Source of the DNA: Methyloprofundus sp.
Lineage (GTDB): Bacteria > Pseudomonadota > Gammaproteobacteria > Methylococcales > Methylomonadaceae
DNA length: 64,000 bases
Assembly (NCBI GenBank): GCA_016592635.1
Contig: AP023240.1
Span: 2,955,630-3,019,629, forward strand
Direction: 5' to 3'
Part shown: positions 22,319 through 32,129 of the stretch, piece by piece
Layout: each line of letters opens with the position of its first letter
How positions within the stretch are numbered: position 1 is the stretch's first letter
The notes under the pieces: model-generated
Told to the model about the DNA's origin: nothing
Databases searched by the model: none
The model's input: only the letters and a program-made list of their open reading frames with translations
Translations under genes and position numbers: made by a program

Positions 22319-23355
22319 CGTTCTAACTCGCTTATACCTTGTGCAGATGGAAAAAAAACTGCACCACGCTCAGTGACAATCACATCAATTAAGGCTGCCG
22401 GGGTCACATCAAAAACCGGGTTCCATGCATCCACCAAGCTCCCTTCTACCGCATAACACTCAGGTAAAAATTCACTGGCTGCACGTTGTTCTATTGTAAT
22501 TTGACTACCATCAGGCATCGCAAAATCAATAGTTGAAGTGGGTGCAACTACCATCATTTTTACGCCATGATGTTTAGCCAATACCGCCAAGGAATAAGTA
22601 CCAATCTTATTCGCAACATCACCATTCGCGGCAATACGATCTGCGCCTACAATAATCCAGTCAATTTTTCCGCTTTGCATTAAAGTAGCCGCTGCAGAAT
22701 CTGCAATCAGCGTTGCTGGAATAGCATCTTCAGCTAACTCCCACACAGTTAAACGCGCCCCTTGTAACCAAGGTCTGGTTTCACCCGCAAACACAGCTCG
22801 CGTTTGCCGAGCATAAGCACTACGAATAACTCCTAGCGCAGTTCCATAGCCACCTGTTGCTAATGCACCTGCATTGCAGTGCGTTAACAAGCCTTGTGCA
22901 TCCGCTAATATATCAGCACCAATATTGCCCATGGTTTGGTTGGCAGCAATGTCTTGTTGATGAATTTCTTCAGCTAATGCTTGCAAATTAGCAACTGGAT
23001 TACCCTCAAGACTTTCCAACCTAACTTGCATTTTATTTAAGGCCCAAAACAGGTTAACCGCTGTTGGCCTTGAAGCGGCTAATAAAGCAATGTCATCAGT
23101 AACACACTGCTGCCAAGCATCATTATCAGCCACATAATGCTGCCGTACCGACAAAGCAACCGCATAAGCCGCTGCAATACCTATAGCTGGGGCACCACGC
23201 ACTTGCATACTGGCAATAGCCTCGGCAATTTCGGGTGCTGTTGTATATTGGTTATACTGCACTTGCTCAGGCAAAATGCGTTGATCTAGTACTGATAGTT
23301 GCTGATCCTGCCATAGCAAGGCATGGACATTGAGTTTATTTGGGGAACTACTCAT
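22315..23355 (-). CDS. mtnA: S-methyl-5-thioribose-1-phosphate isomerase
   Basis: MtnA opens methylthioribose 1-phosphate to methylthioribulose 1-phosphate in methionine salvage. The motifs MQVRGAPAIGIAAAYA, LTHCNAGALATGGYGTALGV with the catalytic Cys, and VGADRIAANGDVANKIGT with the catalytic Asp are intact, in about 346 residues. I place the start at the ATG at 23355; a GTG two codons upstream is possible. It is divergent from mtaD, which handles the same sulfur compound. Confidence 0.95.
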   Translation of the reverse strand: MSSSPNKLNVHALLWQDQQLSVLDQRILPEQVQYNQYTTAPEIAEAIASMQVRGAPAIGIAAAYAVALSVRQHYVADNDAWQQCVTDDIALLAASRPTAVNLFWALNKMQVRLESLEGNPVANLQALAEEIHQQDIAANQTMGNIGADILADAQGLLTHCNAGALATGGYGTALGVIRSAYARQTRAVFAGETRPWLQGARLTVWELAEDAIPATLIADSAAATLMQSGKIDWIIVGADRIAANGDVANKIGTYSLAVLAKHHGVKMMVVAPTSTIDFAMPDGSQITIEQRAASEFLPECYAVEGSLVDAWNPVFDVTPAALIDVIVTERGAVFFPSAQGISELER

Positions 23356-23469
23356 TAACACGTATACTCTCTGGTCATTGTTATGTCTTCTTATTTAAAG
23401 GGCAATATTAGGAAGCAAATGGACGTCCTGTTTAAATCGCCCTCTCTTCTTACTCACACTCTGTTAATT

Positions 23470-24771
23470 ATGCAAGTCGATACGCTTATTCACGCACGCT
23501 GGATTATACCTGTAGAACCGCATGAAGTAATACTGGAACATCACTCTTTGGTGATTGATAAAGGCCATATCCTGAATATTTTGCCTCAAGAACAGGCGCG
23601 TCAACAATACCAAGCGACTAGTGAAGAAAATCTAGCTGAACATGCTATTATTCCTGGTTTTATCAATGCGCATACCCATTTGGCAATGACCTTATTTCGT
23701 GGTATTGCGGATGATTTACCGCTGATGGATTGGCTGGAAAACCATATTTGGCCACTCGAAAAAAAGTGGGTTAACGAAGCGTTTGTCCGTGATGGCACCG
23801 ATTTAGCCATTGCTGAAATGCTACGCGGCGGCACCACCTGTTTTAATGATATGTATTTCTTTCCTGAGGTGACTGCACATCAAGCAATTCAGCATGGTAT
23901 CCGCGCCAATACTGGTTTAATCTTAATCGACTTCCCCACAGCTTGGGCTGATGGCCCCGAACAATACCTAGAAAAAGGCCTGGCATTACATGAAGCAATG
24001 CGCCATGAACCGTTGGTACGCACGCCGTTTGCACCTCATGCCCCTTATACTGTTTCAGATGAGCCTTTACAACAAGTGAATGCCTTGGCTGCTGAGCTAA
24101 ATATCCCCATCCATATGCATGTACATGAAACACAGCATGAGGTAAGCCAAGGTGAACGACCATTAGCCCGCTTACATAACTTGGGGTTGATTACACCCAG
24201 CTTTATTGCGGTACATATGACCCAACTTACTGAACAAGAAATTCAGGATTTTGCCGAGGCTGGCGCACATATCGTGCACTGTCCAGAGTCTAATTTGAAA
24301 CTTGCCAGTGGTTTCTGCCCAGTACAAAAATGCTTGGATGCTGGCATTAATATCGCATTAGGCACTGACGGTGCAGCCAGTAATAATGACTTGGATATGT
24401 TAGGTGAAATGCACACTGCCGCACTATTAGCCAAAGGCGTTGCGGGTGATGCGAGCGCCGTTTCCGCTGCTAGCGCACTGCGTATGGCAACTTTGAATGG
24501 CGCCAAAGCGTTAGGTATAGATGATATTACCGGCTCATTAAGTATTGGTAAATCTGCCGATATTTGTGCAATAGATCTATCCGATATTGAGACCCAGCCA
24601 CTTTATAATGCAATCTCACAAATCGTTTACTCTGCCGCACGTCATCAAGTCACTGATGTCTGGGTCGCTGGCAAACAATGCCTGAAAAATCGGCAATTAA
24701 CCACCCTGAATTTACAAGACCTGAAAGCTAAAGTTACACAATGGCAAACTGACTTACAGTCTTCAATATAA
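23470..24771 (+). CDS. mtaD: 5-methylthioadenosine/S-adenosylhomocysteine deaminase (TRZ/ATZ family)
   Basis: This zinc amidohydrolase deaminates methylthioadenosine (and often S-adenosylhomocysteine). Metal ligands are in FINAHTHLAMTLFRG, HMHVHETQHE, HCPESNLKLASG, and GTDGAASNNDLDM. I chose the ATG at 23470 (MQVDTLIHARWIIPVEP), the family start, giving 433 residues; an upstream ATG at 23383 would add 29 residues with no family match. Divergence from mtnA suggests the Pseudomonas-type route in which MTA is deaminated before phosphorolysis. Confidence 0.93.
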   Translation: MQVDTLIHARWIIPVEPHEVILEHHSLVIDKGHILNILPQEQARQQYQATSEENLAEHAIIPGFINAHTHLAMTLFRGIADDLPLMDWLENHIWPLEKKWVNEAFVRDGTDLAIAEMLRGGTTCFNDMYFFPEVTAHQAIQHGIRANTGLILIDFPTAWADGPEQYLEKGLALHEAMRHEPLVRTPFAPHAPYTVSDEPLQQVNALAAELNIPIHMHVHETQHEVSQGERPLARLHNLGLITPSFIAVHMTQLTEQEIQDFAEAGAHIVHCPESNLKLASGFCPVQKCLDAGINIALGTDGAASNNDLDMLGEMHTAALLAKGVAGDASAVSAASALRMATLNGAKALGIDDITGSLSIGKSADICAIDLSDIETQPLYNAISQIVYSAARHQVTDVWVAGKQCLKNRQLTTLNLQDLKAKVTQWQTDLQSSI

Positions 24772-24835
24772 GATACATATATTACACTTAATTCTTCAGT
24801 TACGTCCCGCTCTGCTTAAAAACTCACCCGCAACC

Positions 24836-24872
24836 TACGCATACCTCATTTTAATGTAATGGGTTATGCGTA
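24836..24872 (+). terminator. Hairpin downstream of mtaD
   Basis: TACGCATACC (24836-24845) pairs with GGTTATGCGTA (24862-24872) with one bulge. A weak T tract follows (CTCCTTT). It is a possible terminator for mtaD. Confidence 0.4.
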
Positions 24873-24945
24873 ATGCTCCTTTACAAACTGAATAATTAAT
24901 TATTGCTATTTCCCTACATTCTGAAAAACATAATCAAACCCAATA

Positions 24946-25866
24946 ATGCTAGACCAATTTCTTTTTGCCCTAAATGTTACAGCACCCATTTTAGTCTTGT
25001 TAATATTAGGCATTGCATTCCGCCGTACAGGCTTTATTGATACACATTTCATTCATATCGCCAACAGCTTTGTGTTCAATATTACCTTGCCTTGCATGCT
25101 ATTTTTCAGCCTTGCCAGCACACCACTCAGCCAATCAACCAATCTACCACTATTTTTATTTGGCATTCTGTTCACACTTGCCAGTATCGTTTTATTCGGC
25201 TTGCTCAGTCTTAAATTAATTGCCAAAGGCAAACGAGGCATATTTATTCAAGGTGCTTTTCGTGGCAACCTTGGTATTATTGGTATCGCGCTAACATTAA
25301 ATGCCTATGGCCCTGAGTCACTCGCAGTTGCCAGTCTCTATATGGCTTTAATTTCGATTATTGACAACCCAATGTCGGTTTTTTTGTTAAAACCCAAAGG
25401 ACAATTATCTTTTAAACCGATTATCACTAACCCTATTTTAATAGCGGTCACTTTAGGTTTAATAAGCTCGGCATTACAACTCAATATCCCCAATTTCATT
25501 CAGCAAACAGGCCAATACTTAGCACAAATGACTTTACCATTAGCGTTGATCTGCATAGGTGGCAGTTTATATTGGCAAAATTTTCGTCAGCATCATCATG
25601 AAGTTATTTGGGCAACGCTTGGCAAACTGGTATTAATGCCTGTATTGGGCACCAGTCTCGCAATTGCTCTCGGCTTTAGAGGCCAGGATTTAGGCATGCT
25701 CTATCTGATGCTCTCAGCACCCACAGCAGTATCCAGCTATATCATGGCGCAAAAGATGACTACACATGGTAATATCGCCGCAGAAATTATTGCGCTCACC
25801 ACAGCAGCTAGCACCCTTATTATTACCCTAGGTTTAATCCTATTAAAAACGATGGCTTATATCTAA
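24946..25866 (+). CDS. AEC-family transporter (auxin efflux carrier superfamily)
   Basis: This 306-residue protein has about ten hydrophobic segments and the family features: an N-terminal APILVLLILGIAFRRTGFID, the GAFRGNLGIIGIAL motif, and SAPTAVSSYIMAQKM near the end. The substrate is probably an organic acid or another small anion, but the family is not predictive. The next gene, a DMT transporter, starts two bases after its stop, so the two are cotranscribed. A second, distinct AEC protein lies at 61795-62736. Confidence 0.88.
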   Translation: MLDQFLFALNVTAPILVLLILGIAFRRTGFIDTHFIHIANSFVFNITLPCMLFFSLASTPLSQSTNLPLFLFGILFTLASIVLFGLLSLKLIAKGKRGIFIQGAFRGNLGIIGIALTLNAYGPESLAVASLYMALISIIDNPMSVFLLKPKGQLSFKPIITNPILIAVTLGLISSALQLNIPNFIQQTGQYLAQMTLPLALICIGGSLYWQNFRQHHHEVIWATLGKLVLMPVLGTSLAIALGFRGQDLGMLYLMLSAPTAVSSYIMAQKMTTHGNIAAEIIALTTAASTLIITLGLILLKTMAYI

Positions 25867-25867
25867 T

Positions 25868-26746
25868 ATGCGCATTGCCTTAGCTTATCTGTTTATTATT
25901 TTACTGTGGGCGACCACACCCTTAGCGATCAAATGGAGCGCGGATGGCTCTAGCTATATTTTTGGAGCCAGTGCGCGCATGGTTATTGGCTTAGTATGCA
26001 TGTTATTTATGTTGCTACTATTACGCCAACGGCTGTACTGGCATCCAAGAGCCAGACGTACTTATTTTGCAGTAGCCGTGCAAATATACGGTGCCATGTT
26101 TGCCGTTTATTGGGCGGCGCAATATATCCCTTCAGGCTGGATTTCAGTTATCTTTGGTTTATCCCCGTTTATTACTGCTATTCTTTCTGCTATTTGGCTG
26201 GGGGAACGCAGCTTAACCTGGGATAAATTACTGGCTTATATTTTAGGCATTGCAGGATTAACGGTCATGTTTCATTCCGCATTACTAATTAGTTACCATA
26301 CTGCACTGGGTATTCTAGGTATATTACTGGCTACTTTCCTACAAGCATTCAGTGCCGTTTGGGTTAAAAAGATTCATGCCCAGATACCCGCCATGACGCA
26401 AGTTGCAGGCGGCTTAATATTTGCAGTACCGTTGTATCTGGTCACATGGTGGCTAATGGATGGAGAAATACCCACTACTTTACCTATCAACAGCTTTTTA
26501 GCCATCTTATACCTAGGCGTTATTGCTACCCCTATCGGCTTTGTATTGTATTATTATATTCTGACCCATTTAGCACCCACTCGCGTGGCCTTAATCACCC
26601 TGATTTGTCCAGTATTAGCCCTGCTCTTAGGTCATTACTATAATAATGAAGTATTAACCCTAAAAATTGCTATTGGCACAGGGTTAATATTGAGCGCACT
26701 GATTATGCATAGTTTTGTTGATAAAGTCAGAAAACGTAAAAAATAG
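25868..26746 (+). CDS. EamA/DMT-family transporter
   Basis: This 292-residue protein has ten predicted membrane helices in two EamA halves. The first half starts MRIALAYLFIILLWATTPLAIKW and the second contains GVIATPIGFVLYYYILTHLAPTRVA, both typical of drug/metabolite transporters. It starts two bases after the AEC gene. The substrate cannot be read from the sequence. Confidence 0.88.
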   Translation: MRIALAYLFIILLWATTPLAIKWSADGSSYIFGASARMVIGLVCMLFMLLLLRQRLYWHPRARRTYFAVAVQIYGAMFAVYWAAQYIPSGWISVIFGLSPFITAILSAIWLGERSLTWDKLLAYILGIAGLTVMFHSALLISYHTALGILGILLATFLQAFSAVWVKKIHAQIPAMTQVAGGLIFAVPLYLVTWWLMDGEIPTTLPINSFLAILYLGVIATPIGFVLYYYILTHLAPTRVALITLICPVLALLLGHYYNNEVLTLKIAIGTGLILSALIMHSFVDKVRKRKK

Positions 26747-26904
26747 AGTAAGTGGATACTAACAATACATCATATATAGTAGCAATCTAATACAACACCT
26801 CAGCTTCATTTTTTAAAAACTCACGCTTCATGTTTGACTAAAAAATTAAGGCAACTACACTGTATTGAGACGCTTTTTTTAACTAACCCCTCTCATTTCT
26901 CCCC

Positions 26905-29616
26905 ATGAAAAAACTCATTGCCATCTTAGCAATGACATTCTTGTCATTTGCTGTATCAGCACAAGATCTCAGAGCCATCAAAATTAACGGTTTAACAACA
27001 GTACCTGACATCACTATCCATGGTCAGTTAACGGTTGCAGGTCAGGAAACCGATACTTTTATTATCTCCAACAACAAACAGCTAACTGCCTCTTTTGAAG
27101 TGAGCTTGAATCATGTCAATTTGGGAACACAGCCACACAAATTATACCTGCTGGCAAAATACAATAGCGCATGGTTCGCCAAAAACACCGAGGGACAATG
27201 GATCGCATGGGATGGTGCGCTTGCCACCTTACCGCACTTTGCCTTTAAAAATAGCTCCAGCACTGAAACCATTCTAGCAATTGATACCGCACAACTCCCT
27301 GTCGGCGAGTATCAACTACATACTGCCTACGCAAGCGCAGATATGCAATCGGGTATTACATTCAATCGACAACCGCTCAATTTTGTTGTTTATGATCCCG
27401 ATAATGAAGGTCTACAACGCTTGGATTCAGACTTGTCGTTAGCCAATTACCTTAAAAAAGCAATCACTAAAAATAATATCTATGAAAGCTATTTAGTCGT
27501 AGAACCATCATATTATAATTCTGGTGGTAGTGGCCTCATTAATGGCTTCTTCCCCAACGGCCCTTTTTACCCTTCTGTCTTTAATATCATTCCCCCTCTA
27601 CCCACTACCCCACTAACAAATATAGTGCGCCATGAAGTGCAACAAGGAAGCAGCCAACAAACAGGTTTAACTGGTATATTCCAGCTGCTAGCAAACTACG
27701 AAAACTTTGATTATACTATGGACATCCACTATACCAGCCTGCTTGGTGAGGCCATTCAACAAGATATTGCTGCTGAAATTGAGCAACTGGATAGCTTAGA
27801 TCGCCCCGCCGAGATGTTTTACTACCAGCGCCCTTCCTCAGACACCACAGCTGCGCAACAGTCCTTAATCATTGTCCGCTCTGAAGACTTAGCCAAAAGC
27901 CATACCTATACGGGAGAGGTCTATATTGATACACAGCCCGCGCGCTCTGTGTTTATCGACGGCCTGCAATACACGACACCGGCTGCCAAATATACTAGCG
28001 AAAAGTTATACACCAGCATTGAAATCAAGGATGCTAGTCACCCTAATGAGATGAGCACCATCCACCACTTCACCCTTGATGGCGAACGAGTCAGCAGCTA
28101 TCAACATGAAAATAAGCTTTATGTAGTGATGCGCCATGCACCCAAAGTAAATGGTTTTTTCCATTTTGCAGATGATAGCAGCAATGAACTCAATAAGCCT
28201 TTTGACGAATTATTGTACAACACGCCATTATCAACCTTACTGCCTAGCATCACGCTTAACGAACAACCCGCTCAAACATTAATCAACGGGGAGAATTGCT
28301 ATATTCCCACTCATGCGGAAATCACGCAAGAAAGTGATGTCTATACCAGTATCACCGTCTTTCCTTTAGATAACCCAACTGCCTTTCATACTAGCTGTCT
28401 ATTAACAAGTATTGATGCCGTATATGGTGCGGGTGATGCCATGTATTTATTTAAGCAACGCGATAGCTTGGCATTAAATAACCTATATAAATTTGCCTAC
28501 CATGATGCGCAATTAATCTACAAAGGCGCGACGACTTTAGTGGGTTATCCTAAATTCGCTAAGCTGCAAAAAAACTACTATATTGATGAGCATAACGACA
28601 TATTGCGGATTTTAAGCCTTACCGAACCGAATACTTTATCGCTGATTCAGCAGCTTCCAGAAGAAAACAAGTTAGTACAGGCCAGTTTTACCAACTTACC
28701 GCAACAACTGTCCAGAAAAGATAATCTTATTCAATTTTCAGGGTCTCGCTTGGTTTGGTTTGCTAGAGAGCGTGTTTCCCAAGATGCAGAGGGTCTTGAC
28801 TTTTACACCGAAGTGTATCGCCCTGCCCCCTTATTCGTTATGGATTTAAGTGATCCCTATCAGCCACAGGAATTAGGACAAATTCAAACAAACGGCTATC
28901 TATTTTCCTTATATCCCATTAATGACCGCTATTTAATGGGCATAGGTAAGGCAAGTGGAGCGGCAGTCACCGATCAACAAGGGCAAGCACAAGATTATGC
29001 GCATTCCCAAGGTGCCAAACTATCCCTATACGATTTAAGCGATAAGAACCAGCTAGGTGAAGTTGCAGCCATGACTATCGGAAAGCGTGGTACAGAATCA
29101 GCACTGTTCTTCGATGCTCGTGCCTATGCGTTTACCCCAGAGACAGCAGAGCAACCCGCTCGATTTGTGCTTCCCATCGCACTTGCCGAAACTGCCCAAG
29201 AAACCTCCAATATCCCAGGTAATGGTGAGTTCGATTATCACTACACAACTTATTTAGCCGACATCACTATCCAAGACTCCCTGCATGATAACGTACTTTC
29301 CGAAAGTGATTTTTACGCTGTCAATCATAACTTGCGACTAGGCCCGCCACTTTTTGGTTGGGTCGAAACGGGAGCCTATGTGTTTGAGATAAATACATCC
29401 GCTGCACAACCACACATAAATTTATTTGGTAAATTACTGATCGACACCAATGAGACGGATATTAATTACCCGCATCGCAAATTCATTGGTAACTCAGGTA
29501 ACACGTGGAAAGACCAAGTCATTTTAAATGACACAGGCCTTTATTATCGACACAAAATAGGTTTGTCGCAAACACTACCTGTGAATTATTTCTCTACCTT
29601 GGATGATTTGCAATAG
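26905..29616 (+). CDS. Secreted protein with C-terminal beta-propeller domain
   Basis: This is a 903-residue exported protein. A signal peptide (MKKLIAILAMTFLSFAVSA-QD) is followed by about 230 residues of beta-rich sequence, and then a long region that matches the Beta_propel family (PF09826) in pattern: LFVMDLSDPYQPQELGQI, then YLFSLYPINDRYLMGIGKA, then KLSLYDLSDKNQLGEVA and KRGTESALFFDARAYAF. The family is of unknown function and distantly like WD40 propellers. Proteins of this kind are large and surface or periplasmic. The gene is monocistronic, ended by a hairpin at 29637. Confidence 0.7.
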   Translation: MKKLIAILAMTFLSFAVSAQDLRAIKINGLTTVPDITIHGQLTVAGQETDTFIISNNKQLTASFEVSLNHVNLGTQPHKLYLLAKYNSAWFAKNTEGQWIAWDGALATLPHFAFKNSSSTETILAIDTAQLPVGEYQLHTAYASADMQSGITFNRQPLNFVVYDPDNEGLQRLDSDLSLANYLKKAITKNNIYESYLVVEPSYYNSGGSGLINGFFPNGPFYPSVFNIIPPLPTTPLTNIVRHEVQQGSSQQTGLTGIFQLLANYENFDYTMDIHYTSLLGEAIQQDIAAEIEQLDSLDRPAEMFYYQRPSSDTTAAQQSLIIVRSEDLAKSHTYTGEVYIDTQPARSVFIDGLQYTTPAAKYTSEKLYTSIEIKDASHPNEMSTIHHFTLDGERVSSYQHENKLYVVMRHAPKVNGFFHFADDSSNELNKPFDELLYNTPLSTLLPSITLNEQPAQTLINGENCYIPTHAEITQESDVYTSITVFPLDNPTAFHTSCLLTSIDAVYGAGDAMYLFKQRDSLALNNLYKFAYHDAQLIYKGATTLVGYPKFAKLQKNYYIDEHNDILRILSLTEPNTLSLIQQLPEENKLVQASFTNLPQQLSRKDNLIQFSGSRLVWFARERVSQDAEGLDFYTEVYRPAPLFVMDLSDPYQPQELGQIQTNGYLFSLYPINDRYLMGIGKASGAAVTDQQGQAQDYAHSQGAKLSLYDLSDKNQLGEVAAMTIGKRGTESALFFDARAYAFTPETAEQPARFVLPIALAETAQETSNIPGNGEFDYHYTTYLADITIQDSLHDNVLSESDFYAVNHNLRLGPPLFGWVETGAYVFEINTSAAQPHINLFGKLLIDTNETDINYPHRKFIGNSGNTWKDQVILNDTGLYYRHKIGLSQTLPVNYFSTLDDLQ

Positions 29617-29636
29617 GCTTATTTTTTAATCATGCT

Positions 29637-29664
29637 AAGCGCATCATTTTGCATTGATGCGCTT
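29637..29664. terminator. Bidirectional terminator
   Basis: AAGCGCATCA (29637-29646) pairs perfectly with TGATGCGCTT (29655-29664) over an 8-base loop, between two convergent genes. TTTTTT precedes it at 29623-29628, which would serve the minus-strand transcript. Confidence 0.65.
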
Positions 29665-29675
29665 TATCATTATCC

Positions 29676-30155
29676 TTAACCCGCAACCTTCCCATAAGCA
29701 GAGTTAAAATATAACAACGGCTCACCATCATGGCCTTGCGTACTTTGCACTTCACCAATAATAACCCAATGTGTACCCGCTCTTACTTGTTGTACAACCG
29801 TACATTCTAGACTAACCATACAGTCATCCAATACCGGCAGACCTAAATCACCTTGATGCCAATTCACATTACTAAAGCGTTCTTGCATACTACTCGCCCC
29901 GGCAAACTCATTAGAAGCCTGTTCTTGCTGGTCGGTCAAGATACTCACTGCAAATTTCTTATCTTGCATAATGGCAGCACCTGTTTCGGCACCCTCATGA
30001 ATGCATACTAATATTTGTGGTGGATCCATTGAGACACTGGCAAAAGACGTTGCCGTCATACCTTGTTCACCCTCTGCCGAATTGGCAGTCACCACCGAAA
30101 CACCGCTTGCCCATAGTTTTAGTGCATTTTTAAATTCTTGATTATCAATAGCCAT
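29676..30155 (-). CDS. Flavin reductase family protein
   Basis: This 159-residue protein has the flavin-reductase-like split-barrel fold. The diagnostic pattern is FKNALKLWASGVSVVTA, followed by GMTATSFASVSMDPPQILVCI, with FMN/FAD-binding Thr/Ser residues, and the C-terminal GTHWVIIGEV. It would supply reduced flavin to a monooxygenase or act as an NAD(P)H:FMN oxidoreductase. No partner oxygenase is adjacent, and it is transcribed alone. Confidence 0.88.
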   Translation of the reverse strand: MAIDNQEFKNALKLWASGVSVVTANSAEGEQGMTATSFASVSMDPPQILVCIHEGAETGAAIMQDKKFAVSILTDQQEQASNEFAGASSMQERFSNVNWHQGDLGLPVLDDCMVSLECTVVQQVRAGTHWVIIGEVQSTQGHDGEPLLYFNSAYGKVAG

Positions 30156-30349
30156 TACTCACCTCATTTATCTATTTTTTGCTAGGAAAATTACCGCAAT
30201 TCCTCAATGCTATTCAGGCCTTAAGCCGAATAATTCTCCTTAATTTAATCACAAGACAGACTTAAGGTATAATATTTTCATCATTTAAGAGGTTTATACA
30301 AAATTAAATGCCTCTTTTTCCTCGTCACAACTGCTACTCGGAGCCGAAT

Positions 30350-31522
30350 ATGTCCATTAAGAAAATGGCTGATTTAGATTTAACAGGTAAACGCATTTTA
30401 ATTCGTCAAGACCTCAATGTCCCCATTAAAGATGGCACTGTCACCAGTGATATTCGTATTCAAGCCAGTGTTCCTGCGATTGAATTAGCTTTGCAAGCAG
30501 GTGCCGCAGTCATGCTAATGTCCCACTTGGGTCGTCCAACAGAAGGTGAATTTAGCCCTGAAGCTTCACTACAACCCGTTGCGACACGCTTATCTGAATT
30601 ACTAGGCAAGCCAGTACGTTTAGAAAAGGACTGGATTGATGGTATCGACATTAATGCGGGCGAGGTGGTCTTATGTGAAAATGTACGTTTTAATGTCGGC
30701 GAAAAAGGCAACAGCCCCGAGCTAGGCAAAAAAATGGCGGCACTTTGTGATATTTTTGTCATGGATGCTTTTGGTACCGCACATAGAGCACAAGCTTCTA
30801 CACATAGCGTTATCGAGCATGCTGCAATTGCCTGTGCTGGCCCTTTATTATCAGCTGAGCTGGAAGCTCTTGGCAAATCATTAAATAATCCTAAAAAACC
30901 AGTTATTGCCATTGTTGGCGGCTCTAAAGTATCGTCTAAACTCACCGTATTAGAATCTCTTTCTACCAAAGTAGATCAGTTAATTGTAGGTGGTGGTATC
31001 GCTAATACCTTTATTGCCGCTGCAGGTTATTCAGTTGGTAAATCATTATATGAGGCTGACTTAATTGATGACGCTAAAGCATTAATCGCTGCTGCAAAAG
31101 CCAATAATTCTGATATTCCAGTGCCTGTCGATGTTGTTTGTGCGAAAGAGTTCTCTGATACTGCAACTGCAACCATCAAAAAAGTCAGTGATATTGCTGA
31201 TGATGATATGGTGTTGGATATTGGTCCTGCAACAGCCAAACAATATGCTGATATGTTAGCTTCAGCAAAAACTATCGTCTGGAATGGCCCAGTTGGCGTT
31301 TTTGAAATTGATCAGTTTGCTGAAGGTACCAAAACCTTAGCTTATGCAATAGCCGAGAGCACTGCTTTTTCTATTGCAGGTGGTGGCGACACCTTAGCAG
31401 CAATTGATAAATATGGCATTAAAGATAAAGTATCGTACACTTCTACTGGTGGTGGCGCTTTTTTAGAATTTTTAGAAGGTAAGGAGCTGCCAGCTATCGC
31501 TGCACTAGAAGCTAAAGGTTAG
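30350..31522 (+). CDS. pgk: Phosphoglycerate kinase
   Basis: Pgk transfers phosphate from 1,3-bisphosphoglycerate to [23 protein letters not shown], the hinge, and the C-terminal [13 protein letters not shown] nucleotide loop are intact. The start is the ATG at 30350 because GGAG lies 7 bases before it and [25 protein letters not shown] matches the family; an upstream ATG at 30308 would add 14 unmatched residues. It is 390 residues and monocistronic, not clustered with gap or fba as in some relatives. Confidence 0.97.
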   Translation: MSIKKMADLDLTGKRILIRQDLNVPIKDGTVTSDIRIQASVPAIELALQAGAAVMLMSHLGRPTEGEFSPEASLQPVATRLSELLGKPVRLEKDWIDGIDINAGEVVLCENVRFNVGEKGNSPELGKKMAALCDIFVMDAFGTAHRAQASTHSVIEHAAIACAGPLLSAELEALGKSLNNPKKPVIAIVGGSKVSSKLTVLESLSTKVDQLIVGGGIANTFIAAAGYSVGKSLYEADLIDDAKALIAAAKANNSDIPVPVDVVCAKEFSDTATATIKKVSDIADDDMVLDIGPATAKQYADMLASAKTIVWNGPVGVFEIDQFAEGTKTLAYAIAESTAFSIAGGGDTLAAIDKYGIKDKVSYTSTGGGAFLEFLEGKELPAIAALEAKG

Positions 31523-31533
31523 TGCAAAATAAC

Positions 31534-31570
31534 TCCATCACAGAGTACATTGCATGTACTCTGTGATGGA
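31534..31570. terminator. 16-bp perfect inverted repeat downstream of pgk
   Basis: TCCATCACAGAGTACA (31534-31549) and its exact complement (31555-31570) flank a 5-base loop, TTGCA. It starts 12 bases after the pgk stop. The stem is unusually long and perfect; the following bases are AAATCTACTCTTTT, a weak T tract. Most likely a terminator or mRNA 3-prime stabiliser for pgk. Confidence 0.6.
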
Positions 31571-31762
31571 AAATCTACTCTTTTCATAAGCAAACCATAG
31601 CTCTCTTCTGATTATCCATACAGTTTTTTTCTTAAACTAATTTGATACATTTCACACTTCTGCTCTAAACCCTCGCCCCCAGCATTAAGTTAATTGCCTA
31701 CCCATAAACTTTTATGTATATTCACTAAATATACCCTATATTTTTTCAGGAAAATAAATTAC

Positions 31763-32107
31763 GTGAACTATCTTCAGTTTTTAGCTTTTCAGCCCCCTGT
31801 ACAACTATTAGGCATGCTTTTGTTGCTCGGCTTAAGTAGCTCACTGCCCGTCTCAGCAGCCAATATCAAGGAAGGACAAAAAATTGTAGCGAATGTTTGC
31901 TCACAATGCCATGGCATAAAAAAACCGGCTGCCCTAGGCTTATTTCCTAATTTAGCTGGTAGAAACAAACGTAGAATTCGCGATGCATTACGCCAATATC
32001 GTAATAAAGAACGCCTCTCCCCCATTATGAATAACCTGACAGGCTCTTTAAGCAATAAAAACATCAATGATATTGCCGCCTACTACTCTTGGGTTGAGCA
32101 AGATTAA
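31763..32107 (+). CDS. Small c-type cytochrome (class I)
   Basis: This is a 114-residue exported monohaem cytochrome c. A signal sequence (LLGMLLLLGLSSSLPVSAA) is followed by the haem motif CSQCHG and the downstream GLFPNLAGRN segment; a Met in LSPIMNNL is the probable sixth ligand. The pattern is like cytochrome c553/c5. The start is uncertain: I use the GTG at 31763, with AGGA about 11 bases upstream, although the frame stays open to a TTG at 31694. It is first in the sensor-dehydrogenase operon, 22 bases before the kinase ATG, and is a plausible electron acceptor for the quinoprotein. Confidence 0.82.
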   Translation: MNYLQFLAFQPPVQLLGMLLLLGLSSSLPVSAANIKEGQKIVANVCSQCHGIKKPAALGLFPNLAGRNKRRIRDALRQYRNKERLSPIMNNLTGSLSNKNINDIAAYYSWVEQD

Positions 32108-32129
32108 TAAACTAGCACCGTATAAAACC

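Noticed and set aside
23843..24163. Minus-strand frame inside mtaD
   Set aside because: It is antisense to conserved metal-binding motifs and is low-complexity, so it is a shadow of the real gene.
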